Assembly: GCA_963735065.1 (NCBI GenBank)
Contig: CAVTJL010000004.1
Location: 558,001-622,000, forward strand
Reading direction: 5' to 3'
DNA length: 64,000 nucleotides
Origin: CAVTJL01 sp963735065
GTDB lineage: Bacteria > Pseudomonadota > Alphaproteobacteria > Geminicoccales > Geminicoccaceae
In this document: positions 26,343-37,201 of the stretch, one piece after another
How positions within the stretch are numbered: the stretch's first letter is position 1
Layout: every line of letters starts with the position of its first letter
The notes under the pieces: model-generated
Databases searched by the model: none
Seen by the model: the letters and a program-made list of their open reading frames with translations, nothing else
Told to the model about the DNA's origin: nothing
Made by a program: the position numbers and the translations under genes

Positions 26343-26344
26343 CC
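26276..26344 (+). repeat. 69-bp direct repeat, copy 2 (3' end of lipoprotein gene)
   Basis: Exact match to 24760-24828, about 1.5 kb away in the same orientation. See that entry for the coding content. Recombination between the two copies would delete one full cassette. Confidence 0.95.
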
Positions 26345-26351
26345 GCGCCGC

Positions 26352-27302
26352 TTACGGCACCTGAGCGCCGTTGACGTGGGTCAGGATGGCGTAGAGGCTG
26401 GTCGTGCCGCAGATGTAGAGCCGGTTCTTCTTCACGCCACCGAAGCAGACATTGGCCACGACCTCGGGAACGAGGATCTTGCCCAGGAGCGTGCCGTCGG
26501 GCGCGTAGCAGTGCACGCCGTCGCCGGCGCTGGACCAGACGCGGCCCTTCGAGTCGCAACGGAAGCCGTCGAAGAGGCCGATGTCGCAGGTGGCGAAGAC
26601 GCGGCTCTTCTTGAGCTTGCCGTCGTCGGTGACGTCGAAGGCGCGGATGTGGCGCGGCCCGTCGGGGTCGTGGCTGGCGCCGGTGTCGGCGATGTAGAGC
26701 GTCTTCTCGTCCGGGCTGAAGGCGATGCCGTTGGGCTTGACGAAATCGTCGCAGACCACCTTGAGCTCGTCCTTCTTCGGATCGAAGCAGAAGACGTGGC
26801 AGCCGCCATACTCGAGATCACCCTGCCAGCCCTCGAGGTCGGTGAGGATGCCGTAGGGCGGGTCGGTGAACCAGATGGTGCCGTCGGACTTGACGACGAC
26901 GTCGTTGGGCGAGTTGAGGCGCTTGCCCTTGTACTTGTCGGCGATGACCGTGACCGTGCCGTCGAGCTCGGTGCGGCTGACGCGCCGGCCGCCATGCTCG
27001 CAGGAGACGAGCCGGCCCTTCATGTCGCGCGTGTGCCCGTTGGTGTTGTTGCAGGGCTGGCGGTAGACCGAGACCGTGCCGCCGAGACCCGTGACGTGGG
27101 GCACGAAGCGCATGATGCGGTTGTTGGGGATGTCGCTGAAGAGGAGAAAATCGCCGTCGCGGAAGTAGACCGGGCCCTCCGCCCAGGCGGCGCCCGTCCA
27201 CAGGCGCACGAGGCGCGCATTGCCGCTGACCAGATGGCCGAACTCGGGCTCGATGACCTCGTAAGGGTTGGCAATGAGATTCTCGGGCGTGACGTGGCTC
27301 AC
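26352..27302 (-). CDS. SMP-30/gluconolactonase family protein
   Basis: Predicted 316-residue six-bladed beta-propeller lactonase. Family segments are visible: AEGPVYF (metal-binding glutamate near residue 42), RLNSPNDVVVKSDGTIWFTDPPYG with the asparagine ligand, and KPNGIAFSPDEKTLYIADTG with a second asparagine. Such enzymes hydrolyse sugar lactones to aldonates. The GTG start at 27302 follows GGGAGG by eight bases. It diverges from the IlvD/Edd dehydratase gene, with 215 bp between, a typical pairing in oxidative sugar pathways. The sugar cannot be named. Confidence 0.9.
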   Translation of the reverse strand: MSHVTPENLIANPYEVIEPEFGHLVSGNARLVRLWTGAAWAEGPVYFRDGDFLLFSDIPNNRIMRFVPHVTGLGGTVSVYRQPCNNTNGHTRDMKGRLVSCEHGGRRVSRTELDGTVTVIADKYKGKRLNSPNDVVVKSDGTIWFTDPPYGILTDLEGWQGDLEYGGCHVFCFDPKKDELKVVCDDFVKPNGIAFSPDEKTLYIADTGASHDPDGPRHIRAFDVTDDGKLKKSRVFATCDIGLFDGFRCDSKGRVWSSAGDGVHCYAPDGTLLGKILVPEVVANVCFGGVKKNRLYICGTTSLYAILTHVNGAQVP

Positions 27303-27517
27303 CGCTGGTGCCTCCCTGGCTGTGTGATGGACCGATTGGGCGACGAGCGCCTCTCGCCGGCGCCGCCGATGCTTTAGCCGGGCTGCGGTGGCACCGGCAA
27401 GGGCCGCAGCCCCCGTGGCCGGGGCAGGGCTGCCGGCCGGCGCGCTTGCTTGACGCTCGGGGGTGCCGCTCCTAGCGTCCGGGCGCGCAGCGATGACGGC
27501 AAGCGGAGAGGGAGGCC

Positions 27518-29245
<1,728 letters not shown>

Positions 29246-29310
29246 GGGCGGATGGACGCCGACGGCCCGGCCTCGGAGAAAGGGCGGCGATCCCCCCGCC
29301 GCCCCTACCG

Positions 29311-30525
29311 GTGCGCCGGCGACGCCTCAGGGCAAGCGCTGGCCCACCGAGTGAGGGCGTCACCGATCCGGTCACTTGGCTCCTGCGGCAATCCCACCCG
29401 ATCGAGGAGGTGGGAGACATCCTGGACGGCCTCTGCTGGCGGTTGGTCCAGGGCGGTGTGCCGCTGAGCTATGCGCATGCCGCCACACCGACCCTGCATC
29501 CGCAGCTTCTGGCGCTGGCCTGTCGGTGGTGGCGGGCGGCGGGGATCATCGACGAGTTCGAGATCGACCTCGCGGCCGAGACGAGCGAGACCTTCCTCGC
29601 CAGCCCGTTCCGGGGCATCCTTCTGGATGGCATGCCGCGACGCTTCCGGCTGGAGGTGGGGCAGGGCAGCGACCAGGTGCTTCTCCGGAACCTGACGAAG
29701 CTCGGCACGACGGATCTCCTCGTGCTGTCAATGAACCCCATCAACGCTCACTTCCCCTTCGTCATCTGGGGCACGGACGTCGAGGGCGGCTTCACGGACC
29801 AGCAGATCAAGGCGCTCGAGGACATCATGCCGCTGCTGGCGGTGGTCTTCGAGGCGCGGCTGGCCCGGCGCATCACGAGCGATCTGCTGGAAGTCTATCT
29901 CGGCCGCGAGGCGGGCCCCAAGGTGCTGGCCGGCGCCATCCGCCGAGGGCACGGCGAGCGGCGCAAGGCGGTCATCATGGCCGTCGATCTGCGCAGCTCG
30001 ACCTGGCTCTCCGATCATCTCCCCGGCGAGACGATGATCGAGCTGCTGGATGCCTGCTTCGAGCGGATCTGCCAGCCGGTCCTGGCGGAGGGGGGCGACG
30101 TCCTCAAGTTCATCGGCGACGGGGTGCTGGCGGTCTTCCCGGTGGGCGGGGATGCGGCGGTGGCCGCCCGCGCTGCCCTCAAGGCCGCGACGACGGCGCT
30201 GACCGATCTTGCCCTCATGGCCCCCGAGCGGCCGCATCTGGGCCTGCCCTCACCCCTCGCGGGCGTGGGCCTCCATCTGGGCGATGTCTTCTACGGCAAT
30301 GTCGGTGCTGCCGGCCGCCTCGACTTCACGGTCATCGGCCCGGCCGTCAACCTCGCCTTCAGGATCGAGGGGCTGACGAAGACGCTGGGAAGGCCGCTGC
30401 TGATGTCGCGCGAGGTGGCGGCGCTCACGGAGCCGATGCCCGAGCCGCTCGGCCGCCACCCGGTTCGGGGCCTCGATGAGCCCATCGAGGTCTTCGCGCC
30501 GGCCGCTCCGGGCGTGAAGGGCTGA
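29311..30525 (+). CDS. Adenylate/guanylate cyclase domain-containing protein
   Basis: Predicted 404-residue class III nucleotide cyclase. An N-terminal non-catalytic region (about 1-210) precedes the cyclase domain: VIMAVDLRSST with the first metal aspartate, DVLKFIGDGVLAVFP with the second, GVGLHLGDVFYGNVG, and DFTVIGPAVNLAFRIE with the asparagine and arginine expected for catalysis. No membrane segment is evident, so it is likely soluble. The start is uncertain: GTG 29311 is the only plausible in-frame start before the conserved part and has no clear ribosome-binding site. Possible translation from readthrough of the dehydratase transcript, 66 bp upstream. Confidence 0.82.
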   Translation: MRRRRLRASAGPPSEGVTDPVTWLLRQSHPIEEVGDILDGLCWRLVQGGVPLSYAHAATPTLHPQLLALACRWWRAAGIIDEFEIDLAAETSETFLASPFRGILLDGMPRRFRLEVGQGSDQVLLRNLTKLGTTDLLVLSMNPINAHFPFVIWGTDVEGGFTDQQIKALEDIMPLLAVVFEARLARRITSDLLEVYLGREAGPKVLAGAIRRGHGERRKAVIMAVDLRSSTWLSDHLPGETMIELLDACFERICQPVLAEGGDVLKFIGDGVLAVFPVGGDAAVAARAALKAATTALTDLALMAPERPHLGLPSPLAGVGLHLGDVFYGNVGAAGRLDFTVIGPAVNLAFRIEGLTKTLGRPLLMSREVAALTEPMPEPLGRHPVRGLDEPIEVFAPAAPGVKG

Positions 30526-30627
30526 TCCTGCCGGAGCCTCGCAGCAGCCATGCGGCAGCATTGGTGTGGGCGGGTCCACGGGCTGCTATGGTTGTCGCCA
30601 GCAAGGTGAGCACCAAGGGAGGCTCGA

Positions 30628-32109
30628 GTGTCGGACGATCTTGCCTACATGTCGGCCGCCGATATGGCGCGGCGGATCCGGGCCCGTGACCTCTCGCCCG
30701 TCGAGGTGGTGGATGCCTGCCTCGCGCGCATCGAGGCGCGCAATTCGAGCCTCACCGCCTTCGTCTATGTGGACGCCGAGGGTGCCCGGGAGCGGGCACG
30801 CGAGGCCGAGCGCAAGGTGATGGCCGGCGAGGAGCTGGGCCCGCTGCACGGCGTGCCGAGCGCGCTCAAGGACCTCTTCGATTTCCGCCCCGGCTGGCCC
30901 GCGACGCTGGGCGGGATCCGCGCGCTCAAGGATTTCCGCACCAGCTGGTGGTGCAGCTTCGCCGAGCGCATCGAGAAGGCGGGTGCCGTGCTCGTCGGCA
31001 AGACCAACAGCCCGGTCATGGGGTTCCGCGGGACCTGCGACAACTATCTCTTCGGCCCCGCGCGCAATCCCTTCGACACCAGCCGGAACACGGGCGGGTC
31101 CTCCGGCGGGGCGGCCGGTGCGGTGGCGGATGGTCTCGTGCCGTTCGCCGAGGGCACCGACGGCGGCGGCTCGATCCGCATCCCGTCCTCCTGGTGCGGG
31201 GTCTACGGCTACAAGCAGTCCTTCGGCCGCGTGCCGCAGGTGATCCGCCCGAACGCCTTCGGGCACGACGCCCCCTTCACCTTCGAGGGGCCCATAACCC
31301 GGACGGTCGAGGATGCGGCGCTGGTGCTGACCGCGATCGCGGGCCACGATCCGCGCGATCCCTACAGCATCGACGACCCGCAGGACTTCGTGGCGGCGAC
31401 CCGGCGCTCGATCCGCGGCATGCGGATCGCCTGGAGCCCCGATCTCGACATCTTTCCGGTCGATCCGGCGGTGGCCGAGGTCGTGGCCGCAGCCGTCCAG
31501 GCGTTCCGTGAGGCTGGCGCCGTCGTCGAGGAGGTGAAGCTCGGGCTCAAGCGCTCGCAGGCCGAGCTCAGCGATCTCTGGTGCCGGCTCATCATGCCGA
31601 TGAACCTTCGCGCCCTTGCCGGCCTCAAGGCGGCCGGCACGGACCTCCTGGGCGAGCACCGCGCGGACCTGCCGCCGCAGTATCTGGAGTGGGTCGCCAG
31701 GGCCGAGAAGCTCTCGGCCGCCGACTTCTATGCCGACCAGGAGATGCGCTCCGAGGTGTGCGATGCCGTCCAGGGCGTGCTGGACAAGCATGACCTCCTG
31801 GTGTCGCCGACGCTGGGCTGCCTCGCCGTGCCCAACGCCTCCGACGGCAACACGGTGGGCCCGAGCGAGATCAATGGCGAGAAGGTCGACGAGCTGATCG
31901 GCTGGTGTCTCACCTATCCCTTCAACTTCACGGGCAATCCCGCTGCCTCCATCCCGGCCGGGCTGGCCGGCGGGCGCCTTCCGGTCGGCATGCAGATCGT
32001 CGGCCGCCGATGGGCCGACGGCGACGTGCTGGCGGCGAGCGCGGCCTTCGAGCGCCTCCGGCCGTGGCGCGACACCTACCGCCTCTGCCGCGAGCGGCCG
32101 CTGTCCTAG
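30628..32109 (+). CDS. Amidase (amidase signature family)
   Basis: Predicted 493-residue amidase. The Ser-cisSer-Lys triad is visible: lysine in SALKDLF (residue 80), and the signature RNTGGSSGGAAGAVADGLV (about residues 152-170) followed by TDGGGSIRIPSS. Members hydrolyse carboxamides, including indoleacetamide and small amides. GTG 30628 starts six bases after AGGGAGG. Its stop is followed by a strong hairpin shared with the convergent DUF2270 gene. It could supply ammonia and an acid for the nearby catabolic genes, but no substrate is indicated. Confidence 0.92.
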   Translation: MSDDLAYMSAADMARRIRARDLSPVEVVDACLARIEARNSSLTAFVYVDAEGARERAREAERKVMAGEELGPLHGVPSALKDLFDFRPGWPATLGGIRALKDFRTSWWCSFAERIEKAGAVLVGKTNSPVMGFRGTCDNYLFGPARNPFDTSRNTGGSSGGAAGAVADGLVPFAEGTDGGGSIRIPSSWCGVYGYKQSFGRVPQVIRPNAFGHDAPFTFEGPITRTVEDAALVLTAIAGHDPRDPYSIDDPQDFVAATRRSIRGMRIAWSPDLDIFPVDPAVAEVVAAAVQAFREAGAVVEEVKLGLKRSQAELSDLWCRLIMPMNLRALAGLKAAGTDLLGEHRADLPPQYLEWVARAEKLSAADFYADQEMRSEVCDAVQGVLDKHDLLVSPTLGCLAVPNASDGNTVGPSEINGEKVDELIGWCLTYPFNFTGNPAASIPAGLAGGRLPVGMQIVGRRWADGDVLAASAAFERLRPWRDTYRLCRERPLS

Positions 32110-32110
32110 C

Positions 32111-32131
32111 GGGCGGGCCCAGCGCCCGCCC
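32111..32131. terminator. Strong hairpin between convergent genes
   Basis: GGGCGGGC (32111-32118) and GCCCGCCC (32124-32131) pair perfectly with a five-base loop, directly after the amidase stop and before the DUF2270 stop. No T-run follows on either strand. It may act as a bidirectional terminator or 3'-end stabiliser. Confidence 0.55.
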
Positions 32132-32839
32132 TCACGGGTGGTAGGAGGCGTACTCGCAGACCCGATCGCCGCCGCGCACAGGGGGAAGCACGCGGCCCGT
32201 CGCCTGCTGGTTCCTCAGCGTGACGATCGCGAAGACGATCCAGCTCGCATGGAAGACGACGCCGGCCAGCACCACGAGCTGGCCGGGGATCGGCCCGACG
32301 GCGGCGCGCTCCCAGAACTGGGGCATCGAGAGCAGCGGGAGCGGGTGGATGAAGAGCTTGCCGTAGTAGGCCACCGCCTGGATTGCCAGGATCCAGCTGT
32401 AGTTGCGTCGCAGGCGGCGCCCCGCCGCCTCGGCGAAGCTGATGTGGAAGTGCAGGCCCTCATAGTCGTCGGCCAGCGCCTCGTTCCAGCCATTGTCGAC
32501 CCGGAGGCCCTGGCCGCGCAGGATCGGCCCGAAGAACTGCGTCTCCATGACCCGCACGCGCACGCGCCAGACGTCGAAGTAGCGATAGCGGCGCGCCTCG
32601 AAGATCAGGAAGACGACGACGAGAAGGCCCACCAGCGCCAGCGGCAGGGGCGAGGCCTCCTTGCTGCTGAAGGTGGCCGAGAGGGCGATGCCGGTCGTGA
32701 CCACGGCCCAATTGGTGGTCGAATCGAACCGCGTGCGCCAGATCTTGCTGCGGTACATCTCGCCTCGATAGAGGTGAGCCAGCGCCCCGATCTCGGCCGC
32801 GCCGAAGCGCGGCTCGGCCACTGCGCCATCCTGGGACAT
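32132..32839 (-). CDS. DUF2270-like integral membrane protein
   Basis: Predicted 235-residue membrane protein. Family features: YRGEMYRSKIWRTRFDSTTNWAVV near residue 25, then two close hydrophobic segments (about 45-80), FDVWRVRVRVMETQFF, and a C-terminal hydrophobic pair (about 185-215). AGGGAGG precedes the ATG at 32839. Its role is unknown. It is a single gene, convergent with the amidase and divergent from a small periplasmic protein gene. Confidence 0.8.
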   Translation of the reverse strand: MSQDGAVAEPRFGAAEIGALAHLYRGEMYRSKIWRTRFDSTTNWAVVTTGIALSATFSSKEASPLPLALVGLLVVVFLIFEARRYRYFDVWRVRVRVMETQFFGPILRGQGLRVDNGWNEALADDYEGLHFHISFAEAAGRRLRRNYSWILAIQAVAYYGKLFIHPLPLLSMPQFWERAAVGPIPGQLVVLAGVVFHASWIVFAIVTLRNQQATGRVLPPVRGGDRVCEYASYHP

Positions 32840-33046
32840 CGTCGAGCCTCCCTGTGCCGCGGCCGCCCGCGAGCCGGGCGGCAGCTCGCACCATGGAGTA
32901 TGGCCTTGCGGCGTTTTGCTGACGAGGCCCGGTGCCGGGCCAGGTTGGAGCCACATTCTCTGGCGCTGCGAGCGGCCCGCCTCACCGTCGGGAAAGGGAC
33001 GCTCGCACGTGTCAGAGAAGACGCTCTTTCAGCAAGGGGTCGAGCG

Positions 33047-33502
33047 ATGCTCACCACCAGGACATTCGCGGCGGCGATCGCCATGGGCGGGGCGCTGCTT
33101 GTCGGTGCCGCGGTGCCGGCGATGGCCGCGCCAGCCTATGGCTACGGACCGCCGCCCTACCTGTACGATCACGGTCCCGGCCATCACGGCCCTTATCAGC
33201 GCGGCCCTTATCATCACGGCCCTGATCGGGGCGGCGATGAGGGTCATTGGGAGGGGCCCTACGCGCATCGACGTGGCGACGACCAGATGGCACGCATCGA
33301 GCAGGGCGTGCGCGACGGCCAGCTGACGCGGGGCGAGGCCGACCGGCTCGAGCATCGCGAGCGCCATCTCCACAACCTGCAGCAGAAGGCGTGGGCCGAC
33401 GGCCATGCCTCGCCACACCAGGAGCGGCATCTCCACAACCTCGCGAGCCGCGACAACGACGCGATCTGGCGCCTGACCCACAACGGCAAGCGGGCCGACT
33501 AA
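33047..33502 (+). CDS. Small exported His-rich protein
   Basis: Predicted 151-residue periplasmic protein. A signal peptide (about 1-28, ending PAMAA) is followed by a His/Gly/Tyr/Pro-rich segment (GHHGPYQRGPYHHGP) that could bind metal. Then come two related helical stretches, ARIEQGVRDGQLTRGEADRLEHRERHLHNL and ASPHQERHLHNLASRDND, with repeated RHLHNL. No enzyme motif is seen. It is followed by an 11-bp stem hairpin, so it is probably transcribed alone. Function unknown; metal or stress binding is a guess. Confidence 0.75.
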   Translation: MLTTRTFAAAIAMGGALLVGAAVPAMAAPAYGYGPPPYLYDHGPGHHGPYQRGPYHHGPDRGGDEGHWEGPYAHRRGDDQMARIEQGVRDGQLTRGEADRLEHRERHLHNLQQKAWADGHASPHQERHLHNLASRDNDAIWRLTHNGKRAD

Positions 33503-33521
33503 AGGGCCCAGCCGGGCGCTT

Positions 33522-33552
33522 CCGAGGGCGGGGCTCCAGGGCCCGCCCTCGG
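33522..33552. terminator. Hairpin downstream of the His-rich protein gene
   Basis: CCGAGGGCGGG (33522-33532) and CCCGCCCTCGG (33542-33552) form an 11-bp perfect stem with a nine-base loop, 20 bp after the stop codon at 33502. There is no T-run, so it may need Rho or act as a 3'-end stabiliser. Confidence 0.55.
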
Positions 33553-33705
33553 CGAGGAGCGCCAGGGCCCGGCCTCCCGGCCGCCCGACGCTCCCATTGG
33601 AGCATGGAAGAATCCCGCGCGTCACCCTTGCCCTTCCAGCTTCCGACGCTAACCTCCGCCGCGTTCCGCCATGAGGCCCATTCGTCCCCGAGGGAGGTCA
33701 CCGCC

Positions 33706-35142
33706 GTGCTGCACAAGAACCTGATCGATGGTGCCTGGGCCGAAGGGGCCAGCGTCTCGAAAGACATCAATCCGTCGAACACCGACGACGTGGTGGGCGA
33801 GTTCGCCTACGCCGATCGGCAGCAGACGCAGGATGCCATCGCCGCCGCCAAGGTCGCGTTCGAGAGCTGGCAGCTGAGCCCGATCCAGCAGCGCTTCGAC
33901 ATCCTGGACAAGGCCGCGACCGAGATCCTGGCGCGCAAGGAGGAGCTGGGCCGGCTCCTCTCGCGCGAGGAAGGCAAGACGCTGCCCGAGGGCATCGGCG
34001 AGGCCGCGCGCGCAGGCCAGATCTTCAAGTTCTTCGCCGGCGAGTGCCTGAGGCTGGCGGGTCAGAAGATCCCCTCGACGCGCCCCGGCATCGACGTCGA
34101 GATGACCCGCGAGCCGATGGGCGTCGTGGGCATTATCACGCCCTGGAACTTTCCCATCGCCATCCCGGCCTGGAAGATCGCGCCGGCGCTCACCTACGGC
34201 AACTGCGTGGTCTTCAAGCCGGCCGACCTGGTTCCGGGATGCGCCTGGGCGCTCGTGGACATCCTGCAGCGGGCCGGCCTGCCGGCGGGTGTCTTGAACC
34301 TGGTCATGGGCCGCGGCTCGGTCGTGGGTGAGACGATCCTCAACTCGCCGGACGTGGCCGCCGTCACCTTCACGGGCTCGGTCGACACGGGCAAGCGGAT
34401 CGCCGCCACCTGTGCCGGCTCCATGAAGAAGTTCCAGCTCGAGATGGGCGGCAAGAACCCGCTCGTCGTGCTGGACGACGCCGACCTCAAGACGGCCGTC
34501 GCCTGTGCCGTCAACGGCGCCTTCTTCTCGACCGGGCAGCGCTGCACCGCCTCCTCGCGCCTGATCGTGACGAAGGGCATCCATGACCGCTTCGTCGACG
34601 CGGTGGTGGAGGAGCTCAAGAACATCGTCGTCGACGATGCCTTGAAGCAGGGCACGCATATCGGCCCGGTCGTCGACCAGAGCCAGCTCGACCAGGATCT
34701 CAAATATATCGAGATCGCCAAGCAGGAGGGCGGCAAGCTCGCCTTCGGCGGCGAGCTTCTCTCGCGCGAGACCAAGGGCTTTTATCTGCAGCCGGCGCTC
34801 TTCACCGAGACGACGGGCGAGATGCGCATCAACCGCGAGGAGGTGTTCGGCCCGGTCGCGAGCGTCGTGCGGGTCGACGGCTACGAGCAGGCCCTGGCGG
34901 CCGCCAACGACACGCCGTTCGGCCTGTCGGCGGGCATCTGCACCAGCTCGCTCAAATACGCCTCGCACTTCAAGCGGATGAGCCAGGCCGGCATGGTCAT
35001 GGTCAACCTGCCGACGGCCGGCGTGGACTATCACGTCCCGTTCGGCGGCCGGAAGGGCAGCTCCTACGGCCCGCGCGAGCAGGGCAGCTACGCCGCCGAG
35101 TTCTACACGACGGTGAAGACGGCCTACACGCTGCCTCTTTAG
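33706..35142 (+). CDS. NAD(P)-dependent aldehyde dehydrogenase (2-oxoglutarate-semialdehyde/succinate-semialdehyde type)
   Basis: Predicted 478-residue aldehyde dehydrogenase. The catalytic cysteine lies in FFSTGQRCTASSRL (about residue 280) and the general base in LEMGGKNPL (about residue 246). The cofactor-binding region is ITPWNFPIAIPAWKIAPALTYGN. Length and C-terminal VPFGGRKGSSYGPREQG resemble 2,5-dioxovalerate (alpha-ketoglutaric semialdehyde) dehydrogenases. That would make 2-oxoglutarate from sugar-acid breakdown, fitting the IlvD/Edd and lactonase genes nearby. GTG 33706 follows GAGGGAGG by eight bases. Not adjacent to those genes, so the link is inference. Confidence 0.9.
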   Translation: MLHKNLIDGAWAEGASVSKDINPSNTDDVVGEFAYADRQQTQDAIAAAKVAFESWQLSPIQQRFDILDKAATEILARKEELGRLLSREEGKTLPEGIGEAARAGQIFKFFAGECLRLAGQKIPSTRPGIDVEMTREPMGVVGIITPWNFPIAIPAWKIAPALTYGNCVVFKPADLVPGCAWALVDILQRAGLPAGVLNLVMGRGSVVGETILNSPDVAAVTFTGSVDTGKRIAATCAGSMKKFQLEMGGKNPLVVLDDADLKTAVACAVNGAFFSTGQRCTASSRLIVTKGIHDRFVDAVVEELKNIVVDDALKQGTHIGPVVDQSQLDQDLKYIEIAKQEGGKLAFGGELLSRETKGFYLQPALFTETTGEMRINREEVFGPVASVVRVDGYEQALAAANDTPFGLSAGICTSSLKYASHFKRMSQAGMVMVNLPTAGVDYHVPFGGRKGSSYGPREQGSYAAEFYTTVKTAYTLPL

Positions 35143-35314
35143 CCTCTTGTCGCTGGCGGCGCGGTGGGGCGGGGATCGACGATCCTCGCGCTTCCGTTGC
35201 TGCGCCGCCACGACGGGCTCTTCACAAGACGATGACTGTGCGCTCATAGTCCCGTAACGGCAGGGCGGGCCGACGCCTGGAATGTCGGCTCGTCCACGGC
35301 GGGGGACGATGCGC

Positions 35315-36802
35315 ATGGCCGACGGCATGAAAAGTGTCCGGTACGTCGAGGTCACGGTCGACTATTTCGAGCGACGCGGCCTCAGGCGGTATGCCGGGAT
35401 CTGGTCGCTTTGGGCTCTGGGCGTGGGGGCCGTCATCTCGGGCGACTTCTCGGGGTGGAACTTCGGCATCAGCTCGGGCGGGTTCGGTGGCCTCTTCTGG
35501 GCCACCGTCATCATCACCGTTCTCTATCTGGGCCTCGCCTTCTCGATCGCCGAGATGACCGCTGCCATCCCGCACACGGGCGGCGCCTACTCCTTCGGCC
35601 GCTCGGCGATGGGGCCCTTCGGCGGCTTCGTCACCGGCCTCGCCGAGAACATGGAGTATGTCCTCACCCCGGCCGTGATCGTCTTCTTCATCGGCAGCTA
35701 TCTGGGTGCCATCATGGGCACGCCGGACTGGTTCCAGCCGATCTGGTGGCTCCTGGGCTATATCGTCTTCGTCGGGCTCAACATCGCGGGTGTGGAGACC
35801 TCCTTCCGCTTCACCGTCTTCATCACGCTTGTGGCGCTCGGCATCCTGGTCGTCTTCTGGGTCTCGGCGTTCCCGCTGTTCGACTGGAACCGGATGCTCC
35901 TCAATATCGGCCTCGGGCCGGACGGCAGCCTCGTCGAGCTGCCGGAGGGCGGCGGGCCGTGGCTGCCGCTGGGCGTTCCCGGCATCCTCTACGCCCTTCC
36001 GTTCGCGATCTGGTTCTATCTCGCGATCGAGCAGCTGCCGCTCGCGGCCGAGGAGGCCCACCAGCCGGCGCGTGACCTGCCCAAGGGTCTGGTGCTGGGC
36101 ATCCTGACGCTGATCGTCTGCGCGTTCCTGACCCTTTTCCTCAACTCGGGCATCGCACCGGGTGCCTTCAAGATCGGCACCTCGGGCGAGCCGCTCCTCG
36201 ATGGCTTCCGCACCATCTTCGGCGAGGGCGCGGGCGCAAAGATCCTGGGCCTGGTTGCGGTGGCGGGCCTCGTCGCGAGCTTTCACGCCATCATCTTCGC
36301 CTATGGCCGCAACATCTACTCGCTGTCCCGTGCCGGCTACTTTCCCAAGTGGCTGTCGGTGACCCACGGCACGCGCCGGACGCCGCACGTGGCCCTCGTG
36401 ACCGGTGCCGCGCTCGGCTACGTCGTGCTGATCGTTCTCTATGTGGCGGGCCAGGGCGACCTCGTGGGCGCCACCGTGCTCAACATGGCCGTGTTCGGCG
36501 CCGTCATCGCCTACTTCATGCAGACCCTGTCCTTCATCCTGCTGAGGAAGAACAAGCCCGGCCTCGAGCGGCCGTATCGCAGCGTGCTGGGGCTGCCCGG
36601 CGCCTGGGCCGCGCTCGTGATCTCGGCGGTGACGCTGGTGGTGCTGTTCTTCAACGACACCTACCGGCCGGCCGTGATCTGGTGCGCGCTATGGTTTCTG
36701 GCGGGGCTCGTCTATTTCGGCGTCTACGCACGGTTCCGGATGGTGCGCTCCCCGGAGGAGGAGTTCGCCATCAGCGGCCGCCATACCGAGAGCGCCACCT
36801 GA
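35315..36802 (+). CDS. Amino acid/ethanolamine permease (APC superfamily)
   Basis: Predicted 495-residue APC-family transporter with about 12 hydrophobic segments. The N-terminal run LGVGAVISGDFSGWNFGISSGGFGG and LAENMEYVLTPAVIV match the ethanolamine permease group. The substrate-binding helix 6 area reads FAIWFYLAIEQLPLAAEE. No ethanolamine ammonia-lyase genes are in the window, so use as a general amine or amino-acid importer is equally possible. I chose ATG 35315, eight bases after GGGGGA; two in-frame ATGs upstream have poorer spacing. Confidence 0.85.
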   Translation: MADGMKSVRYVEVTVDYFERRGLRRYAGIWSLWALGVGAVISGDFSGWNFGISSGGFGGLFWATVIITVLYLGLAFSIAEMTAAIPHTGGAYSFGRSAMGPFGGFVTGLAENMEYVLTPAVIVFFIGSYLGAIMGTPDWFQPIWWLLGYIVFVGLNIAGVETSFRFTVFITLVALGILVVFWVSAFPLFDWNRMLLNIGLGPDGSLVELPEGGGPWLPLGVPGILYALPFAIWFYLAIEQLPLAAEEAHQPARDLPKGLVLGILTLIVCAFLTLFLNSGIAPGAFKIGTSGEPLLDGFRTIFGEGAGAKILGLVAVAGLVASFHAIIFAYGRNIYSLSRAGYFPKWLSVTHGTRRTPHVALVTGAALGYVVLIVLYVAGQGDLVGATVLNMAVFGAVIAYFMQTLSFILLRKNKPGLERPYRSVLGLPGAWAALVISAVTLVVLFFNDTYRPAVIWCALWFLAGLVYFGVYARFRMVRSPEEEFAISGRHTESAT

Positions 36803-36836
36803 GCAAGAAGGGCCGGCGCCAGACAAGGAGGTGTCC

Positions 36837-37112
36837 ATGCGCATTCTCATCCTGTCGATCCTGATGGCGGCCGGCCTTGCGGGCTGCGCCAATCCGGAGA
36901 CCGGCAAGCAGGCGACCGCCGTCGACGTCATCGGCACGCCGTTCTACGTCGTCTTCAAGGGCACGACCTGCCTCGCGACGGCGCTCCTCGCCGCGCCCGC
37001 CAGCGCCGTGACCTCGCTCAGCACGAGCCCCTATCGCGACGAGACCCTGTCCCGGCTCAGCAGCGGCGTCGACCAGAACTGCGGTGGCCGCTGGGTGATG
37101 CCGGCCTCGTAG
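36837..37112 (+). CDS. Small lipoprotein of unknown function
   Basis: Predicted 91-residue lipoprotein: signal peptide ending GLAGC (C17), a short polar part, a hydrophobic TCLATALLAAPASAVTSL and a C-terminal CGGRW. AAGGAG is six bases before the ATG at 36837; a GTG at 36831 is too close to it. It lies 34 bp after the permease gene and could be co-transcribed. No family is recognised. Confidence 0.72.
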   Translation: MRILILSILMAAGLAGCANPETGKQATAVDVIGTPFYVVFKGTTCLATALLAAPASAVTSLSTSPYRDETLSRLSSGVDQNCGGRWVMPAS

Positions 37113-37201
37113 GGCGGCGCAGCGAAGGGCCGCACCCGACTGTCCCTTTCGGGCCGGGACCGAGCCGTCTACATCCAGGCGGTGCTTGGGAGAGCATCGG
37201 C

